DNA from: Pseudoroseicyclus aestuarii
GTDB taxonomy: Bacteria; Pseudomonadota; Alphaproteobacteria; Rhodobacterales; Rhodobacteraceae
Length of the DNA stretch: 64,000 nt
Direction: 5' to 3'
NCBI RefSeq assembly: GCF_003217255.1
Contig: NZ_QJTE01000003.1
Location: forward strand, 248,001-312,000
Shown piece by piece: positions 46,221-55,100 of the stretch. Numbering within the stretch: the first letter of the stretch is position 1; each line of letters begins with the position of its first letter. The translations under genes were made by a program, and so were the position numbers. The notes beneath the pieces are model-generated. The model saw only the letters and a list, made by a program, of their open reading frames with translations, had not been told where the DNA came from and did no database searches.

Positions 46221-46961
46221 ATGACCGACTACCTGACCACGCCGCAGGGCCGCCGCATCGCCTATGCCAGCACCGAAGGGGAGGGGCCCGGCATCCTGTT
46301 CCTCGGCGGCTTCCGCTCGGACATGGAGGGGACGAAGGCGCAGTACCTGCAGCGCTGGGCCGAAGAGGCGGGGCGCGGCTTCACCCGCTTCGACTACTCG
46401 GGGCACGGCGCCTCGGAGGGGCTGTTCGAGGAAGGCTGCATCGGCGACTGGGCCGAGGATGCCGCCGCCGTGCTCGAGATGACGGAGGGGCCGCAGATCC
46501 TCGTCGGCAGTTCGATGGGCGGCTGGATCGCGCTGCTGCTGGCCCGCGCCAGACCCGAGCGCATCGCCGGCCTCGCCCTCATCGCCGCGGCGCCGGATTT
46601 CACCGAGAGCTTCTGGACCGAGCTCGATGCCGCTGGACAGGAGCGGCTGATGACCGAAGGCGCGGTCGAGCGGGACGAGGGCTGGGGCGATCCCTATCCC
46701 GTCACCCGCCGGCTGATCGAGGACGGGCGTGCGCAAAGCGTGCTGGACCGCCCGCTGCCGCTGCCCTTCCCGGTGCGGCTGATGCAGGGAACCGAGGACG
46801 AGGCCGTGCCGACCGCCTGGGCGCTGCGTCTGCTGGAGCATGCGACCTCGCCCGACTTGCGGCTGACGCTTGTGAGCGGTGCCGATCACCGCTTTTCCAG
46901 CCCGGACTGCCTTGAATTGGTCAGCGCCGCCGTCGACGAGGTGACGCGGCGCGCGGATTAA
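46221..46961 (+). CDS. Alpha/beta hydrolase (ABHD10-like)
   Basis: A 246-aa cytoplasmic serine hydrolase: oxyanion region [28 protein letters not shown], the nucleophile elbow [11 protein letters not shown] (Ser at the centre of G-x-S-x-G), Asp in [11 protein letters not shown], and His in [12 protein letters not shown]. The GGFRSDMxGTKA start is typical of the ABHD10 palmitoyl-thioesterase-like group. GAGGATGCC precedes the ATG. Its stop shares TTAA with the stop of convergent recR. Confidence 0.88.
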   Translation: MTDYLTTPQGRRIAYASTEGEGPGILFLGGFRSDMEGTKAQYLQRWAEEAGRGFTRFDYSGHGASEGLFEEGCIGDWAEDAAAVLEMTEGPQILVGSSMGGWIALLLARARPERIAGLALIAAAPDFTESFWTELDAAGQERLMTEGAVERDEGWGDPYPVTRRLIEDGRAQSVLDRPLPLPFPVRLMQGTEDEAVPTAWALRLLEHATSPDLRLTLVSGADHRFSSPDCLELVSAAVDEVTRRAD

Positions 46962-47554
46962 AGCGCGCGGCGCGCCTTGAGGGCGGCGGTGATCGTCCCG
47001 TCGTCGAGGTAATCGAGCTCTCCGCCCACCGGCACGCCCTGCGCGAGGCTGGTGACGGAGGTGCCGGGAAGCTGGTCGGCGATGTAATGCGCCGTCGTCT
47101 GCCCGTCGATCGTGGCGGCGAGGGCGAGGATGATCTCGCTCGCCTCCTCCTCGCGCACGCGCTCCACCAGCCGGGGGATGCGCAGCTCTTCGGGGCCGAC
47201 GGCATCGAGCGCGGAGAGCGTGCCGCCGAGCACGTGGTATCGGCCGCGAAAGACCTGCGCCCGCTCCATCGCCCAGAGGTCGGCGACATCCTCGACAACG
47301 CAGATCTGCCCGGTCCTGCGCTTGGGATCGGCGCAGATCTCGCACAGGTCGCGGGTGGCGATATTGCCGCAGTTCACGCATTCGCGCGCCGTCTCGGCGA
47401 CCTCGCGCATCGCCTCGGCGAGGGGCAGCAGCAGCGCGCCCTTCTTCTTGACGAGCTGCAGCACGGCCCGCCGGGCCGAGCGCGGGCCAAGCCCCGGCAG
47501 CCGCGCCATCAGGGCGATCAGCCTCTGGATCGCCTCGTCGCCTTCGGCGCTCAT
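46958..47554 (-). CDS. recR: Recombination protein RecR
   Basis: RecFOR-pathway protein of 198 aa. It has an N-terminal HhH segment ([19 protein letters not shown]), the zinc finger C-x2-C...C-x2-C in [18 protein letters not shown] at about residues 58-75, and a Toprim domain with [15 protein letters not shown] and the [15 protein letters not shown] Walker-like C-terminal part. It is downstream of dnaX and ybaB on the same strand, the conserved dnaX-ybaB-recR group. Confidence 0.96.
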   Translation of the reverse strand: MSAEGDEAIQRLIALMARLPGLGPRSARRAVLQLVKKKGALLLPLAEAMREVAETARECVNCGNIATRDLCEICADPKRRTGQICVVEDVADLWAMERAQVFRGRYHVLGGTLSALDAVGPEELRIPRLVERVREEEASEIILALAATIDGQTTAHYIADQLPGTSVTSLAQGVPVGGELDYLDDGTITAALKARRAL

Positions 47555-47588
47555 CTCGCGCGGATCACCGGCGTCAGCCGGGCGCCGT

Positions 47589-47640
47589 GAGTATTTTCAG
47601 AAACATGAAGGGGGGCCGGGCGCCTTTCGGCCCGGCCGCG
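47589..47640. repeat. Degenerate intergenic repeat between recR and ybaB
   Basis: An AT-rich tail (AGTATTTTCAGAAACATGAA, from 47590) is followed by GGCCGGGC...GCCCGGCC (47614-47637). The order hairpin plus ATTT...GAAG tail resembles the two elements at 22352 and 34363, in a more divergent form. It may end the ybaB transcript or only mark the same repeat family. Confidence 0.45.
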
Positions 47641-47675
47641 GGCAGCGGTCTGGGGCAGGGCGCGGCCTCCTCGTC

Positions 47676-48020
47676 CTAGAACGGCATCTTGAAGCCGGGG
47701 GGCAGGCCCATGTCGCCCATCATGCGCTGCATCTCGGCCTGCATCTTTTCCTGCGCGCGGGACTGGGCGTCCTTGATCGCGGCGAGGATCAGGTCCTCGA
47801 CCACTTCCTTTTCGGAGGCGACGAAGATCGAGGGATCGATGTCCAGCGCCTTCAGCTCGCCCTTTAGCGTGGCGGTCGCCTTCACAAGGCCGGCGCCGGA
47901 TTCGCCGGTCACCGTCTGTGCCTCGAGCTCTTCCTGCAGGGCGCCGTACTTGTCCTGCATCTCCTGCGCGGCTTTCATCATCTTGGACATGTCGCCCAAA
48001 CCGCCGAGACCTTTGAACAT
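47676..48020 (-). CDS. YbaB/EbfC family nucleoid-associated protein
   Basis: A 114-aa DNA-binding protein: MFKGLGGLGDMSKMMKAAQEMQDK N-terminus, VKATATLKGELKALDIDPSIF in the middle, and QAEMQRMMGDMGLPPGFKMPF at the end. Dimers bind DNA with weak sequence preference. AGGAG is 6 bases before the start. The dnaX-ybaB-recR arrangement supports the call. Confidence 0.95.
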   Translation of the reverse strand: MFKGLGGLGDMSKMMKAAQEMQDKYGALQEELEAQTVTGESGAGLVKATATLKGELKALDIDPSIFVASEKEVVEDLILAAIKDAQSRAQEKMQAEMQRMMGDMGLPPGFKMPF

Positions 48021-48080
48021 GGGGTTCTCCTGTGTCTTTGCCTGCAGATACGGACGCGGGGGCCGCCTCGCAAGGGCGGC

Positions 48081-49829
48081 TCAGTCTTCCTCGAAGGGGT
48101 CCCACTCGTCCTCGACCTCGGCGAGGGCCTCGACCTCGGCCTGCTGCTCGGCCTCCTTGGCGGGGCGCACCTCGGTGATGCGGGCGCCGGGGAAGGCCGC
48201 CAGGGCCGCCTGCACGAAGGGATGCGTCTCGGCCTCGCCGCGCAGGGCCAGCGCCTCGGCGTCGCGGGCCTCGGTGATGCTGGGAGCGCCGCCGGAGGAG
48301 GCGAGGGTGATGACCCAGCGGTTTCCCGTCCAGAGGTGGAGGCGCTGGCCAAGGCGCTGGGCGAGGTCGCGCGGCGCGGAAGGGGCAGGCTCGAACTCGA
48401 TCCGGCCCGGGGCGTAGCGGACGAGGCGGATGCCGCCCTCGATCTCGACCAGCAGCTGCACGTCGCGCTTGGCGCGCACCAGCTCGATCACATGCTCGAA
48501 GCTGGCGTAGCGGGCGAGGCCGGGATCGGGCGCCTCGGCAAGGGCCGCCTGCGCGCCGGATCCGCGCGGGGCGGAGGGGGCCGGGCCGCCGCGCGCCTCG
48601 CCGCCGCCACCACCGCCTCCACGGGGCGCGGGGGCACCGCCGCCGGAGGGCGCGGGTGGCGGCGGCGGGGCGTCCTGCAGCCGGCGCACGAGTTCCTCGG
48701 GAGAGGGGAGGTCGGCGACATGGGTCAGCCGGATCACCGCCATCTCGGCGGCCATCATCGCGTTGGGGGCGCCGCCGACCTCTTCCAGCGCCTTGAGCAG
48801 CATCTGCCACAGCCGTGTCAGCACCCGCATCGGAAGATTCTCGGCGAAGGCGGCGCCGCGGGCGCGTTCGTCCGGGCCGACGGTCGGATCGTCGGCGGCG
48901 CCGGGGGTGATCTTGATGACGCTGACCCAATGGGCGATCTCGGCCAGATCGCGCAGCACCGCCATCGGATCGGCGCCGTCGGCATATTGCGCGCCCAACT
49001 CCTCGAGCGCCTCGGCGGCCTGCCCCTTGAGGATCATCTCGAAGAGGTCGAGCACGCGCCCCCGGTCGGCGAGGCCCAGCATCCCGCGCACCTGGTCGGC
49101 CGTCGTCTCGCCCGCGCCATGGGAGATCGCCTGGTCGAGCAGGGATTCGGCGTCGCGGGCGGAGCCCTCGGCGGCGCGGGTGATCAGAGCCAGCGCCTCG
49201 TCGGTGATCTCGGCGCCCTCGGCGTCGGAGATGCGGCGCAGCAGGGCGATCATCGTCTCGGGTTCGATCCGGCGCAGGTCGAAGCGCTGGCAGCGCGAGA
49301 GGACCGTCACCGGCACCTTGCGGATCTCGGTGGTGGCGAAGATGAACTTCACATGCTCGGGCGGCTCTTCCAGCGTCTTGAGGAGCGCGTTGAAGGCCGA
49401 GGTGCTGAGCATGTGCACCTCGTCGATGATGAAGATCTTGTAGCGTGCCGAGACCGCCCGGTAGCTGACCGTGTCGATGATCGCATCGCGGATGTTCTGC
49501 ACGCCGGTGTGGGAGGCGGCGTCCATCTCCATCACGTCGACATGGGTGCCGGTGGCGATGGCGCGGCAGTTGTCGCAGACACCGCAGGGCTCGATCGTCG
49601 GCCCGCCCTTGCCGTCGGGACCGGTGCAGTTCAGCCCCTTGGCGATGATCCGGGCGGTCGTCGTCTTCCCGGTGCCGCGGATGCCCGTCATCATGAAGGC
49701 CTGCGCGATGCGCCCCGTGGCGAAGGCGTTCTTCAGCGTGCGCACCATCGCGTCCTGGCCGACGAGATCGGCGAAGGTCTCGGGCCGGTACTTGCGGGCG
49801 AGCACCTGGTAGGACGGCGTGTCGGTCAT
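48081..49829 (-). CDS. dnaX: DNA polymerase III subunit gamma/tau
   Basis: Clamp-loader ATPase, 582 aa. Walker A GIRGTGKTTTAR is at residues 49-60, zinc ligands in LNCTGPDGKGGPTIEPCGVCDNC at about 65-87, Walker B IIDEVHMLS, and sensor SRC in VLSRCQRFDLRR. A Pro/Gly-rich linker (PPPPPAPSGGGAPAPRGGGG) near residue 385 leads to the tau-type C-terminal domain. The start is ATG 49829 (MTDTPSYQVLARKYRP); the frame continues upstream through the SRP RNA region but is not coding there. I saw no slippery A-run that would suggest programmed frameshifting to make gamma. Confidence 0.96.
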   Translation of the reverse strand: MTDTPSYQVLARKYRPETFADLVGQDAMVRTLKNAFATGRIAQAFMMTGIRGTGKTTTARIIAKGLNCTGPDGKGGPTIEPCGVCDNCRAIATGTHVDVMEMDAASHTGVQNIRDAIIDTVSYRAVSARYKIFIIDEVHMLSTSAFNALLKTLEEPPEHVKFIFATTEIRKVPVTVLSRCQRFDLRRIEPETMIALLRRISDAEGAEITDEALALITRAAEGSARDAESLLDQAISHGAGETTADQVRGMLGLADRGRVLDLFEMILKGQAAEALEELGAQYADGADPMAVLRDLAEIAHWVSVIKITPGAADDPTVGPDERARGAAFAENLPMRVLTRLWQMLLKALEEVGGAPNAMMAAEMAVIRLTHVADLPSPEELVRRLQDAPPPPPAPSGGGAPAPRGGGGGGGEARGGPAPSAPRGSGAQAALAEAPDPGLARYASFEHVIELVRAKRDVQLLVEIEGGIRLVRYAPGRIEFEPAPSAPRDLAQRLGQRLHLWTGNRWVITLASSGGAPSITEARDAEALALRGEAETHPFVQAALAAFPGARITEVRPAKEAEQQAEVEALAEVEDEWDPFEED

Positions 49830-49979
49830 GGTCAGGGGGTCCGGGGCTTGGGTCACGCGGCAGGGTAAGCGCGCGGGGCGGCAAGATCCACCGCCCCCCT
49901 GCATCGCGCCGCCGTGCCGGAGGGCAGCCCGGACCGGTTGGCCGGGGAGCCAGGACATCGCGACGGGTTTTCGAAAGGG

Positions 49980-50086
49980 AAAAGGTGAGAGGCTGGACAA
50001 CGACCCAAGCGGGGCTCGTTACGGCTGCTTCCTTCCGGACCTGACCGGGTTGGCGAGGCGCCTGCCCGCGCCAACCTCTCGACCCC
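49980..50086 (-). ncRNA. ffs: Signal recognition particle RNA (small, 4.5S type)
   Basis: The minus strand contains GGTCAGGTCCGGAAGGAAGC then AGCC, the universal SRP RNA hairpin that binds Ffh. The outer stem pairs GGT-c-GAGAGGTTGG (5' end near 50084) with CCAGCCTCTCACC (3' end near 49984), and a T-run follows (49980-49983). This gives a ~100-nt molecule of the short bacterial type. It lies just upstream of dnaX on the same strand, a common location. Confidence 0.95.
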
Positions 50087-50178
50087 GCATATAGGAAAAG
50101 GCGCGGCGCGGTGCAACCCGGCCTTTCCGCGCGGAGGCGCCGTCTTAGCTTGCGCGGGCGAGACATCAGGAGAAGCCC

Positions 50179-50727
50179 ATGCCTATGCCCACCGTCGCCG
50201 TTCTCGTCGGATCGCTGCGCGCGCAGTCGCTGAACCGCCGTTACGCCCATGCGCTCGCCCGGCTTGCCGAAGGGACGCTCGAGATGCGGTTTTGCGAGAT
50301 CGGCGATCTGCCGCTTTACAACGAGGACCTCTGGGCCGACCCGCCGGTGCCCGTCCTGCGGATGAAGCAGGAGGTGCAGGCCGCCGATGCGGTGATGCTG
50401 ATCACGCCCGAGTACAACCGCGGGACCACCCCGGCGATGGTCAATGCGCTGGACTGGGGGTCGCGCCCGATGGGCGAATCCTGCTGGCCGGACAAGCCGG
50501 CGGCGATCAGCGGCATCAGCCCGGGCGCGCCGGGGACGCTGGGCGCGCAGAAGGAGCTGCGCGAGCGGGCCACGGTGCTGGGCATGCAGGTCATGGGCCT
50601 GCCGCAGGTCTACATGCAGGCGAGCGAGGGACTGATGCAGGACGACCGCATCATCGAGGCCTCGGCGATCGACTTCCTGGGCGGCTGGCTGACGAAGTTC
50701 GCCGGATTCGTCGAAAAGCATCGCTGA
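50179..50727 (+). CDS. NAD(P)H-dependent FMN reductase-like flavoprotein
   Basis: A 182-aa flavodoxin-fold reductase: VAVLVGSLRAQSLNRRYA (FMN phosphate loop) at residues ~5-22, MLITPEYNRGTTPAMVNALDW near 74-94, and PAAISGISPGAPGTLGAQ. It fits the ChrR/YieF-like group that reduces quinones, chromate or azo compounds using FMN. The start ATG 50179 follows AGGAGAAGCCC. It marks the right end of the conserved core segment; accessory genes begin after it. Confidence 0.9.
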   Translation: MPMPTVAVLVGSLRAQSLNRRYAHALARLAEGTLEMRFCEIGDLPLYNEDLWADPPVPVLRMKQEVQAADAVMLITPEYNRGTTPAMVNALDWGSRPMGESCWPDKPAAISGISPGAPGTLGAQKELRERATVLGMQVMGLPQVYMQASEGLMQDDRIIEASAIDFLGGWLTKFAGFVEKHR

Positions 50728-50892
50728 CGGCAGGGGGCGAAGGGGGCGCTGCTTGGCCGTTGTTTGCACTTTCAGATCGCGTGAAAGAGCAAGCTCCCGC
50801 TCCATCCAGAAAGGTGGTGCATGGGGATCGGTCCGGGGATGGCGCTTGCTGAAAATTCTTGCGTTTTCACGGGCTACGGATTTCCTGGGCGG

Positions 50893-51825
50893 ATGACGAA
50901 GCTCGTTCTCCTGAACAAGTCCGACTCGATTTACGAGGACGAGCCGGACGTCGTCTATGACTTTCCGCGCGCTTACTTGAAGGCGGTCCAGGAGGCCGTA
51001 GGGGAGTGGATCGTCTACTACGAGCCGGTCAAGGCAGGCCCGCGCGGCTATTTCGCAGTGGCCAAGATCGAGAGGATTATCCCGAAGCCGGGCGCCCAGG
51101 GACGCTTTCTCGCGATGATCGAGCCGGGGAGCTTCCTGCCCTTCGACCGCGAGGTGCCGCGGTTGCTGGACGGCCGTCCCATGGAAGTGGCACTGACCGA
51201 GCCGGACGGGACGCCGAAGAAAGGCGGGGCGGTGCAGCTTGCCGTGCGGCGGCTGCCCGAGGCGGACTTCGCCCGCATCGTCAATTTCGGGCTGCCTCAG
51301 GACTTGGAGCGGGTAGAGGCGACGCGCTACGACCCGCAGCCGGCCGAGCTGGATGAGGGCGCCGAGGTGTTCGAGCGTCCGGTGCTCGAGCGCCTCACCC
51401 GAAGACCCTACCGCGAGGTGGCGTTCCGCCGGAAGGTGCGGGAGGCCTATGGCTACCGCTGCGCCATGTCGGGCCTGATGCTGCGCAACGGTGGGGGGCG
51501 GCCGGAGGTGCAGGCGGCGCATATTCGCCCCGTAGAGAGCCAGGGCAGCGACTCGGTGCGCAACGGGCTGGCGCTGTCCGGGACACTGCACTGGATGTTC
51601 GATCGCGGCCTGATCTCGGTCGCCGATGACTGCAAGACGATCCTCGTCTCGCACAACAAGGTGCCCGGGGACGTCGTGGGGCGGCTGCTGGCAGCCGATG
51701 GCAAGCTGGTTAGGCCGGGGGACCCGCGGAATGCGCCGCATCCGGAGAATCTGCGCTGGCACCGGGAGAACGTCTTCGGCCGCAGCCTGCCCGAGGGGCC
51801 CACCCCGTGGGACGGCCAGGGCTGA
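50893..51825 (+). CDS. HNH endonuclease with an N-terminal substrate-recognition-like domain
   Basis: A ~310-aa predicted nuclease. The C-terminal HNH domain (residues ~180-260) shows FRRKVREAYGYRCAMSGL, then QAAHIRPVESQGSDSVRNGL with the H-I metal site, and LHWMFDRGLISVADD. The N-terminal half (DEPDVVYDFPRAYLKAVQEA, GEWIVYYEPVKAGPRGYFAV) looks like the beta-rich domain of COG3440-type putative restriction enzymes. ATG 50893 (MTKLVLLNK) matches the family; the ATG at 50821 would add 24 residues after GAAAGGTGG and cannot be excluded. There is no methylase next to it. It could be a modification-dependent nuclease. Confidence 0.85.
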   Translation: MTKLVLLNKSDSIYEDEPDVVYDFPRAYLKAVQEAVGEWIVYYEPVKAGPRGYFAVAKIERIIPKPGAQGRFLAMIEPGSFLPFDREVPRLLDGRPMEVALTEPDGTPKKGGAVQLAVRRLPEADFARIVNFGLPQDLERVEATRYDPQPAELDEGAEVFERPVLERLTRRPYREVAFRRKVREAYGYRCAMSGLMLRNGGGRPEVQAAHIRPVESQGSDSVRNGLALSGTLHWMFDRGLISVADDCKTILVSHNKVPGDVVGRLLAADGKLVRPGDPRNAPHPENLRWHRENVFGRSLPEGPTPWDGQG

Positions 51826-51929
51826 TCGGCGGCTCGGGCGCGGCGCTGCTTCGGCTGAGGACGAAACCGCCATGGCAAAGGGCGCAGCAATCGCTGCGCC
51901 CTTTTGTTTGGATCGGCACAGCGGATCGA

Positions 51930-52310
51930 TCAGGCGGCAGGCCGGTGGCGCGCGGCCAGGTCGGTGGGGCAGAGCGGGTGCGCGGCGATCTTCTTCGCAT
52001 TCGCCGCACTCGCTTTCTCGAGCAGTTCCCGGAAGAAAACGTCGAGAAAGCGGGCATCGGCCTCCTCGTGATCGGCCAGGATCTCGGCCAGCGTGACCTT
52101 CATCGCGCGCAGCTGGCCCTCCCGGATCTTCTGCTGGGCAGTGGCGACACGGGCACCGGCCGTCGCGATGTTGTGGATCGTCTTCTGCTGGTGGGCATCC
52201 AGCGCGTCGAAGTCGATCAGAGGCGGCTTCTTGCGGCGCTTCTTCGCCTCGGGCTGCTGGCCGGTTACGGGGAGGCTCGGCGTCGGCTGGGTCTTCGGTT
52301 CGTCGATCAT
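51930..52310 (-). CDS. Hypothetical protein encoded with the relaxase
   Basis: A 126-aa protein, basic near the N-terminus (EAKKRRKKPPLIDFDALDAH) and mostly helical after that (QQKIREGQLRAMKVTLAEIL, FLDVFFRELLEKASAANAKK). I recognise no domain. The start ATG 52310 has AAAGGA 7 bases upstream; the frame continues to 52529 without a ribosome site. It lies ~100 bases downstream of the MobV relaxase gene on the same strand, so it may be a mobilisation accessory protein, as an inference from position. Confidence 0.6.
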   Translation of the reverse strand: MIDEPKTQPTPSLPVTGQQPEAKKRRKKPPLIDFDALDAHQQKTIHNIATAGARVATAQQKIREGQLRAMKVTLAEILADHEEADARFLDVFFRELLEKASAANAKKIAAHPLCPTDLAARHRPAA

Positions 52311-52410
52311 CAGGTCGTCCTTTCTTTTGATGGTTGGAAGGGGCCATCCCGGCCCCGACCAGTATCTCCGTCCGACTGCTTCTGCCCGGAAGCGCGTGCG
52401 GCGAAAAAAG

Positions 52411-53718
52411 TCATTCGCGCAGTGGCTCCTCCCTCCCTGCTCGCTTCTGGTCTTCTTTCCCTTGGGGTCCGCTGGCGTGCCCACGAAGCGCGATGATGGC
52501 GCGGCTGAGCGTCTTGCGAGCCGCGGCAATCTGCCGGCGCGCGCCCATTGGCAGAAGGTTCGCGATCTCGACGATCGCGTTATCCGCGTGGCGGATTTGG
52601 TCCAAAGCTCCGGCGACCTCCTCGCGGGCCTTTGCCTGTTGCTCTGCTCGAAGAAGATCGATGGCCTTCCCGAACAGACGCCGCGCCAGCGTCGGCTTGC
52701 CGGGGCGAGGTTCGTCTTGCGCCCCGGGGTTCTGGTCTTGCGCCAGGCCGGTGAGATCGCCCTCCGCCACGGCCTGAGCGACCGACAGCACCTCGTCCGC
52801 CTGACGATCCTTCAAGTCTGCCCGTGTCTCGCGCTCGGCAAGGGCGGCCTCGGCGTCGCGGACGCTCTCCTCGCGGGCAGCGATGGCGGTGTCGCGCTCG
52901 GCAAACTTGCACTCCTGCGCCTCGCGCCATTTGCGCGGGCTGACATGCTGCCGATACTCCGGCAGGGGCTCCTCGGCCTCCTCCAGCCGCTGCCCCGTCT
53001 TCTGGTCCTTTCGCAGCTGTGTGTTGTGCTTGATGGCCTCGCGGACCTTCGCCTTCCGGCGCTCGCCGCGCTTAAGCCCGATCTCGGCGGCCGCGAACCA
53101 GGCGCCGATATCGTCCTGCCCCGTCTCGTAGTGTCGGATGACCGGATGCTGCGAGGGTTGTAGCATCATGCGCCCGTCCCTGCCGACGGCGCGCGGCAGG
53201 ATCACGGCATGGATGTGGAAGGCCTTCTCGTCACGGTCCGCGCGCGCATGGACGCAGTCGTCGCCGAAGGTCTTCCTGAGCCAGGCTACGGCAAGCCGTT
53301 GGAAAGCCTGCTCGCGGGGCCCGTAGCCGTCCCCGAACGGATCGCCATCGGGCCCCTCGAACCACTCGGCATTGGCCGTAAGGATGACTTCCCGCATTGG
53401 CCCATGCCGCGTCGGGCGCCAAGGATCCTTGGGTCCCTCCACCAGCCGCCTCTCGATCTCTGCGGTCCGACGGCGCTTCCGAAGCTGCGCCAGCTCGCGA
53501 TCGAAGTTCGCGAGCCGCATCCGCTGGATCTCCCGGCGCACGAACTGCGCCCAGTCCTCCCGGCCGATGAGGCGCTTGTTCAGACCTGAGCGGGAAGGGT
53601 CCACATGGCCGGTATCACCGCCTTCGCGTTTGCGATGCTTCTCATAGCCCTTGATGGTCTCCGGCCAGAGCCCCTGCATCCGCATGACCACCGGATGTTC
53701 CTTCTGCGCCTCTTCCAC
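52411..53718 (-). CDS. MobV-family plasmid relaxase/recombination protein
   Basis: A 435-aa protein of the Mob/Pre (MobV) type. These relaxases nick oriT and start conjugal transfer of small plasmids. Motif I is suggested by KGYEKHRKREGGDTGHVDPS (residues 23-42), followed by RSGLNKRLIG. The catalytic three-His motif is HARADRDEKAFHIHAVILP at 157-175 (H157, D161, D163-E164, H168-I-H170). The C-terminal half is a long charged coiled coil (residues ~215-400). Chromosomal copies mark an integrated or decayed mobilisable plasmid. An 8-base inverted repeat stands directly upstream. Confidence 0.8.
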   Translation of the reverse strand: MEEAQKEHPVVMRMQGLWPETIKGYEKHRKREGGDTGHVDPSRSGLNKRLIGREDWAQFVRREIQRMRLANFDRELAQLRKRRRTAEIERRLVEGPKDPWRPTRHGPMREVILTANAEWFEGPDGDPFGDGYGPREQAFQRLAVAWLRKTFGDDCVHARADRDEKAFHIHAVILPRAVGRDGRMMLQPSQHPVIRHYETGQDDIGAWFAAAEIGLKRGERRKAKVREAIKHNTQLRKDQKTGQRLEEAEEPLPEYRQHVSPRKWREAQECKFAERDTAIAAREESVRDAEAALAERETRADLKDRQADEVLSVAQAVAEGDLTGLAQDQNPGAQDEPRPGKPTLARRLFGKAIDLLRAEQQAKAREEVAGALDQIRHADNAIVEIANLLPMGARRQIAAARKTLSRAIIALRGHASGPQGKEDQKRAGREEPLRE

Positions 53719-54117
53719 CTATCGACCTCCTGCTGGGGAGGTCGGGAGATCGGATCATCGTGTCGGAAACGGAAAAGCGAGCTGAGGTTGGACCGACGCG
53801 GCGAGGCATGCGCTGCGGATATCAAGGACAGTGGATCGAGGTAGCCTGGTGGCGCCGGGAGAACTCGCAGCCCGAAGCTGGCCAATCGCGGCTTTGGGCG
53901 GCCGCTTCGGACAGGAAAACGGAACTTAGCCGGTCTCGGCCCAAACCGGATCATCACATGTCGCGCTTACGCCGCAGTGCAGCCTCTCCAAAGCGGCTGT
54001 TGTCATGCCCGGGGGGCATAGGCACATGCTAGGGTCAGCTATGCGGGAAAAGCGTCAATCCGCTGCGATTGTTCCAAGGCCTGCCTTTGCCTTGGCTAAC
54101 GGCTACGGCAGCGTTGG
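53719..54117. other. 399-base gene-free stretch upstream of the relaxase gene
   Basis: It begins with the inverted repeat CGACCTCC-TGCTGG-GGAGGTCG (53723-53744) directly before the relaxase start. That is where MobV plasmids keep oriT or the mob promoter. GGATCATC occurs twice (near 53753 and 53949). The remainder has only short overlapping frames without ribosome sites and no similarity I can name. Confidence 0.5.
53723..53744. repeat. Inverted repeat at the relaxase start, candidate oriT or operator
   Basis: CGACCTCC (53723-53730) and GGAGGTCG (53737-53744) around TGCTGG. The start codon of the relaxase lies 5 bases away. MobV relaxases nick near such repeats and often regulate their own promoter. 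The nick site is not identified. Confidence 0.4.
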
Positions 54118-55086
54118 CTAGACACCAAAATGGTGCCGATACTCCGAGGCTGAGATCCCAGAGATACGCTGGAAGATCTTGCTGAAGGCAGAGGGGTCCT
54201 TGTATCCGACCTCCCACGCCACCTGATCCAGGGGACGGTTGGTCAGCTCCAGAATACCTCGGGCTTTGGCCACGCGGGCCTGTTGAATGTACTCGGTCGG
54301 GGTGAGCGACGTCGCCTTGGCGAAACGGCGCATGAAGGTTCGTTTTCCCAGGTGTGCAAGATCAGAGAGATCGTCCAGGTTCAGCGATGCAGTCAGATCG
54401 GCGTGGATGTGGTGCTGGACACGCAAGACCGCCTGATCCCCATGATCGAAATCCGGAATGAACTCGGTAAACGGAAGCTGCGTGGCTCGCGGCGGCTGGA
54501 TGACCAGAAATCGGGCCGTCGACAGCATCGTACTGCGTCCGAAGAGACGTTCGACGAGGGTCAGGCCGAGGTCGGTCCAGGCAAGGATGCCGCCCGCTGA
54601 TATGACATCGCCATCGTCCAGCACCAGATTCCGGTCGGCAACCTCGATCTCCTGGTAGCGTTCTGCAAGATGTTTGGCGAACGCCCAATGCGTCGTCACA
54701 CGCCTGCCTTTGAGCAATCCGCTTTCAGCCAGAACGAAGGCACCGGCACAGATCGAACAGACGCGACTGCCATCCTTGTGTCTTTCGCGAAGCCACGCGG
54801 CCTCTTTTGGCATGGGCTGCATCTGTTCGGGCATGGCGACGCTGGGCGGTGTGATCACGTACCCCAGGCGATGGGGCTCGGTCGGGTGGGTGTCCCAGGC
54901 GCAGGTGAGCTCGCCGTCTTCCCCGGCACGCCAATGCGAGACCCGAACCTGTCGCGCGGTGTCACCCTCTGCCCAGTCTCCCGCAATCCGGAACAGATCG
55001 GTCAGCCCGTAGATCGCGGACAACTGGCAGTCGGGGTAGATCAGCAGGCCGATCTCGCAGACCCAGCCTCTCTTCGCACTTGTCAC
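54118..55086 (-). CDS. GlxA-family AraC-type regulator (DJ-1/PfpI plus HTH)
   Basis: A 322-aa transcription factor: a DJ-1/PfpI-like domain (residues ~5-190; IGLLIYPDCQLSAIYGLTDL, VCSICAGAFVLAESGLLKGR with Cys in S-I-C-A-G-A) and a C-terminal AraC HTH domain (LNLDDLSDLAHLGKRTFMRR, PLDQVAWEVGYKDPSAFSKI). GTG 55086 is chosen because AGAGAGG lies 7 bases before it; the ATG at 55107 has no ribosome site. It is divergent from a Tat-exported hydrolase with a perfect 16-base inverted repeat between them, so it probably controls that gene and itself. Confidence 0.88.
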   Translation of the reverse strand: MTSAKRGWVCEIGLLIYPDCQLSAIYGLTDLFRIAGDWAEGDTARQVRVSHWRAGEDGELTCAWDTHPTEPHRLGYVITPPSVAMPEQMQPMPKEAAWLRERHKDGSRVCSICAGAFVLAESGLLKGRRVTTHWAFAKHLAERYQEIEVADRNLVLDDGDVISAGGILAWTDLGLTLVERLFGRSTMLSTARFLVIQPPRATQLPFTEFIPDFDHGDQAVLRVQHHIHADLTASLNLDDLSDLAHLGKRTFMRRFAKATSLTPTEYIQQARVAKARGILELTNRPLDQVAWEVGYKDPSAFSKIFQRISGISASEYRHHFGV

Positions 55087-55100
55087 TTTTGAACCTCTCT

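Noticed and set aside
48081-49829. Programmed frameshift in dnaX to make a short gamma form
   Set aside because: No run of A or T of the slippery type is present in the codons near the domain 3/4 boundary.
47551-52347. A 1598-codon open frame on the minus strand across recR, ybaB, dnaX and beyond
   Set aside because: It is a shadow of GC-rich genes: it crosses the real dnaX, ybaB and SRP RNA, has no ribosome site, and its translation is Arg/Pro/Ala-rich noise.
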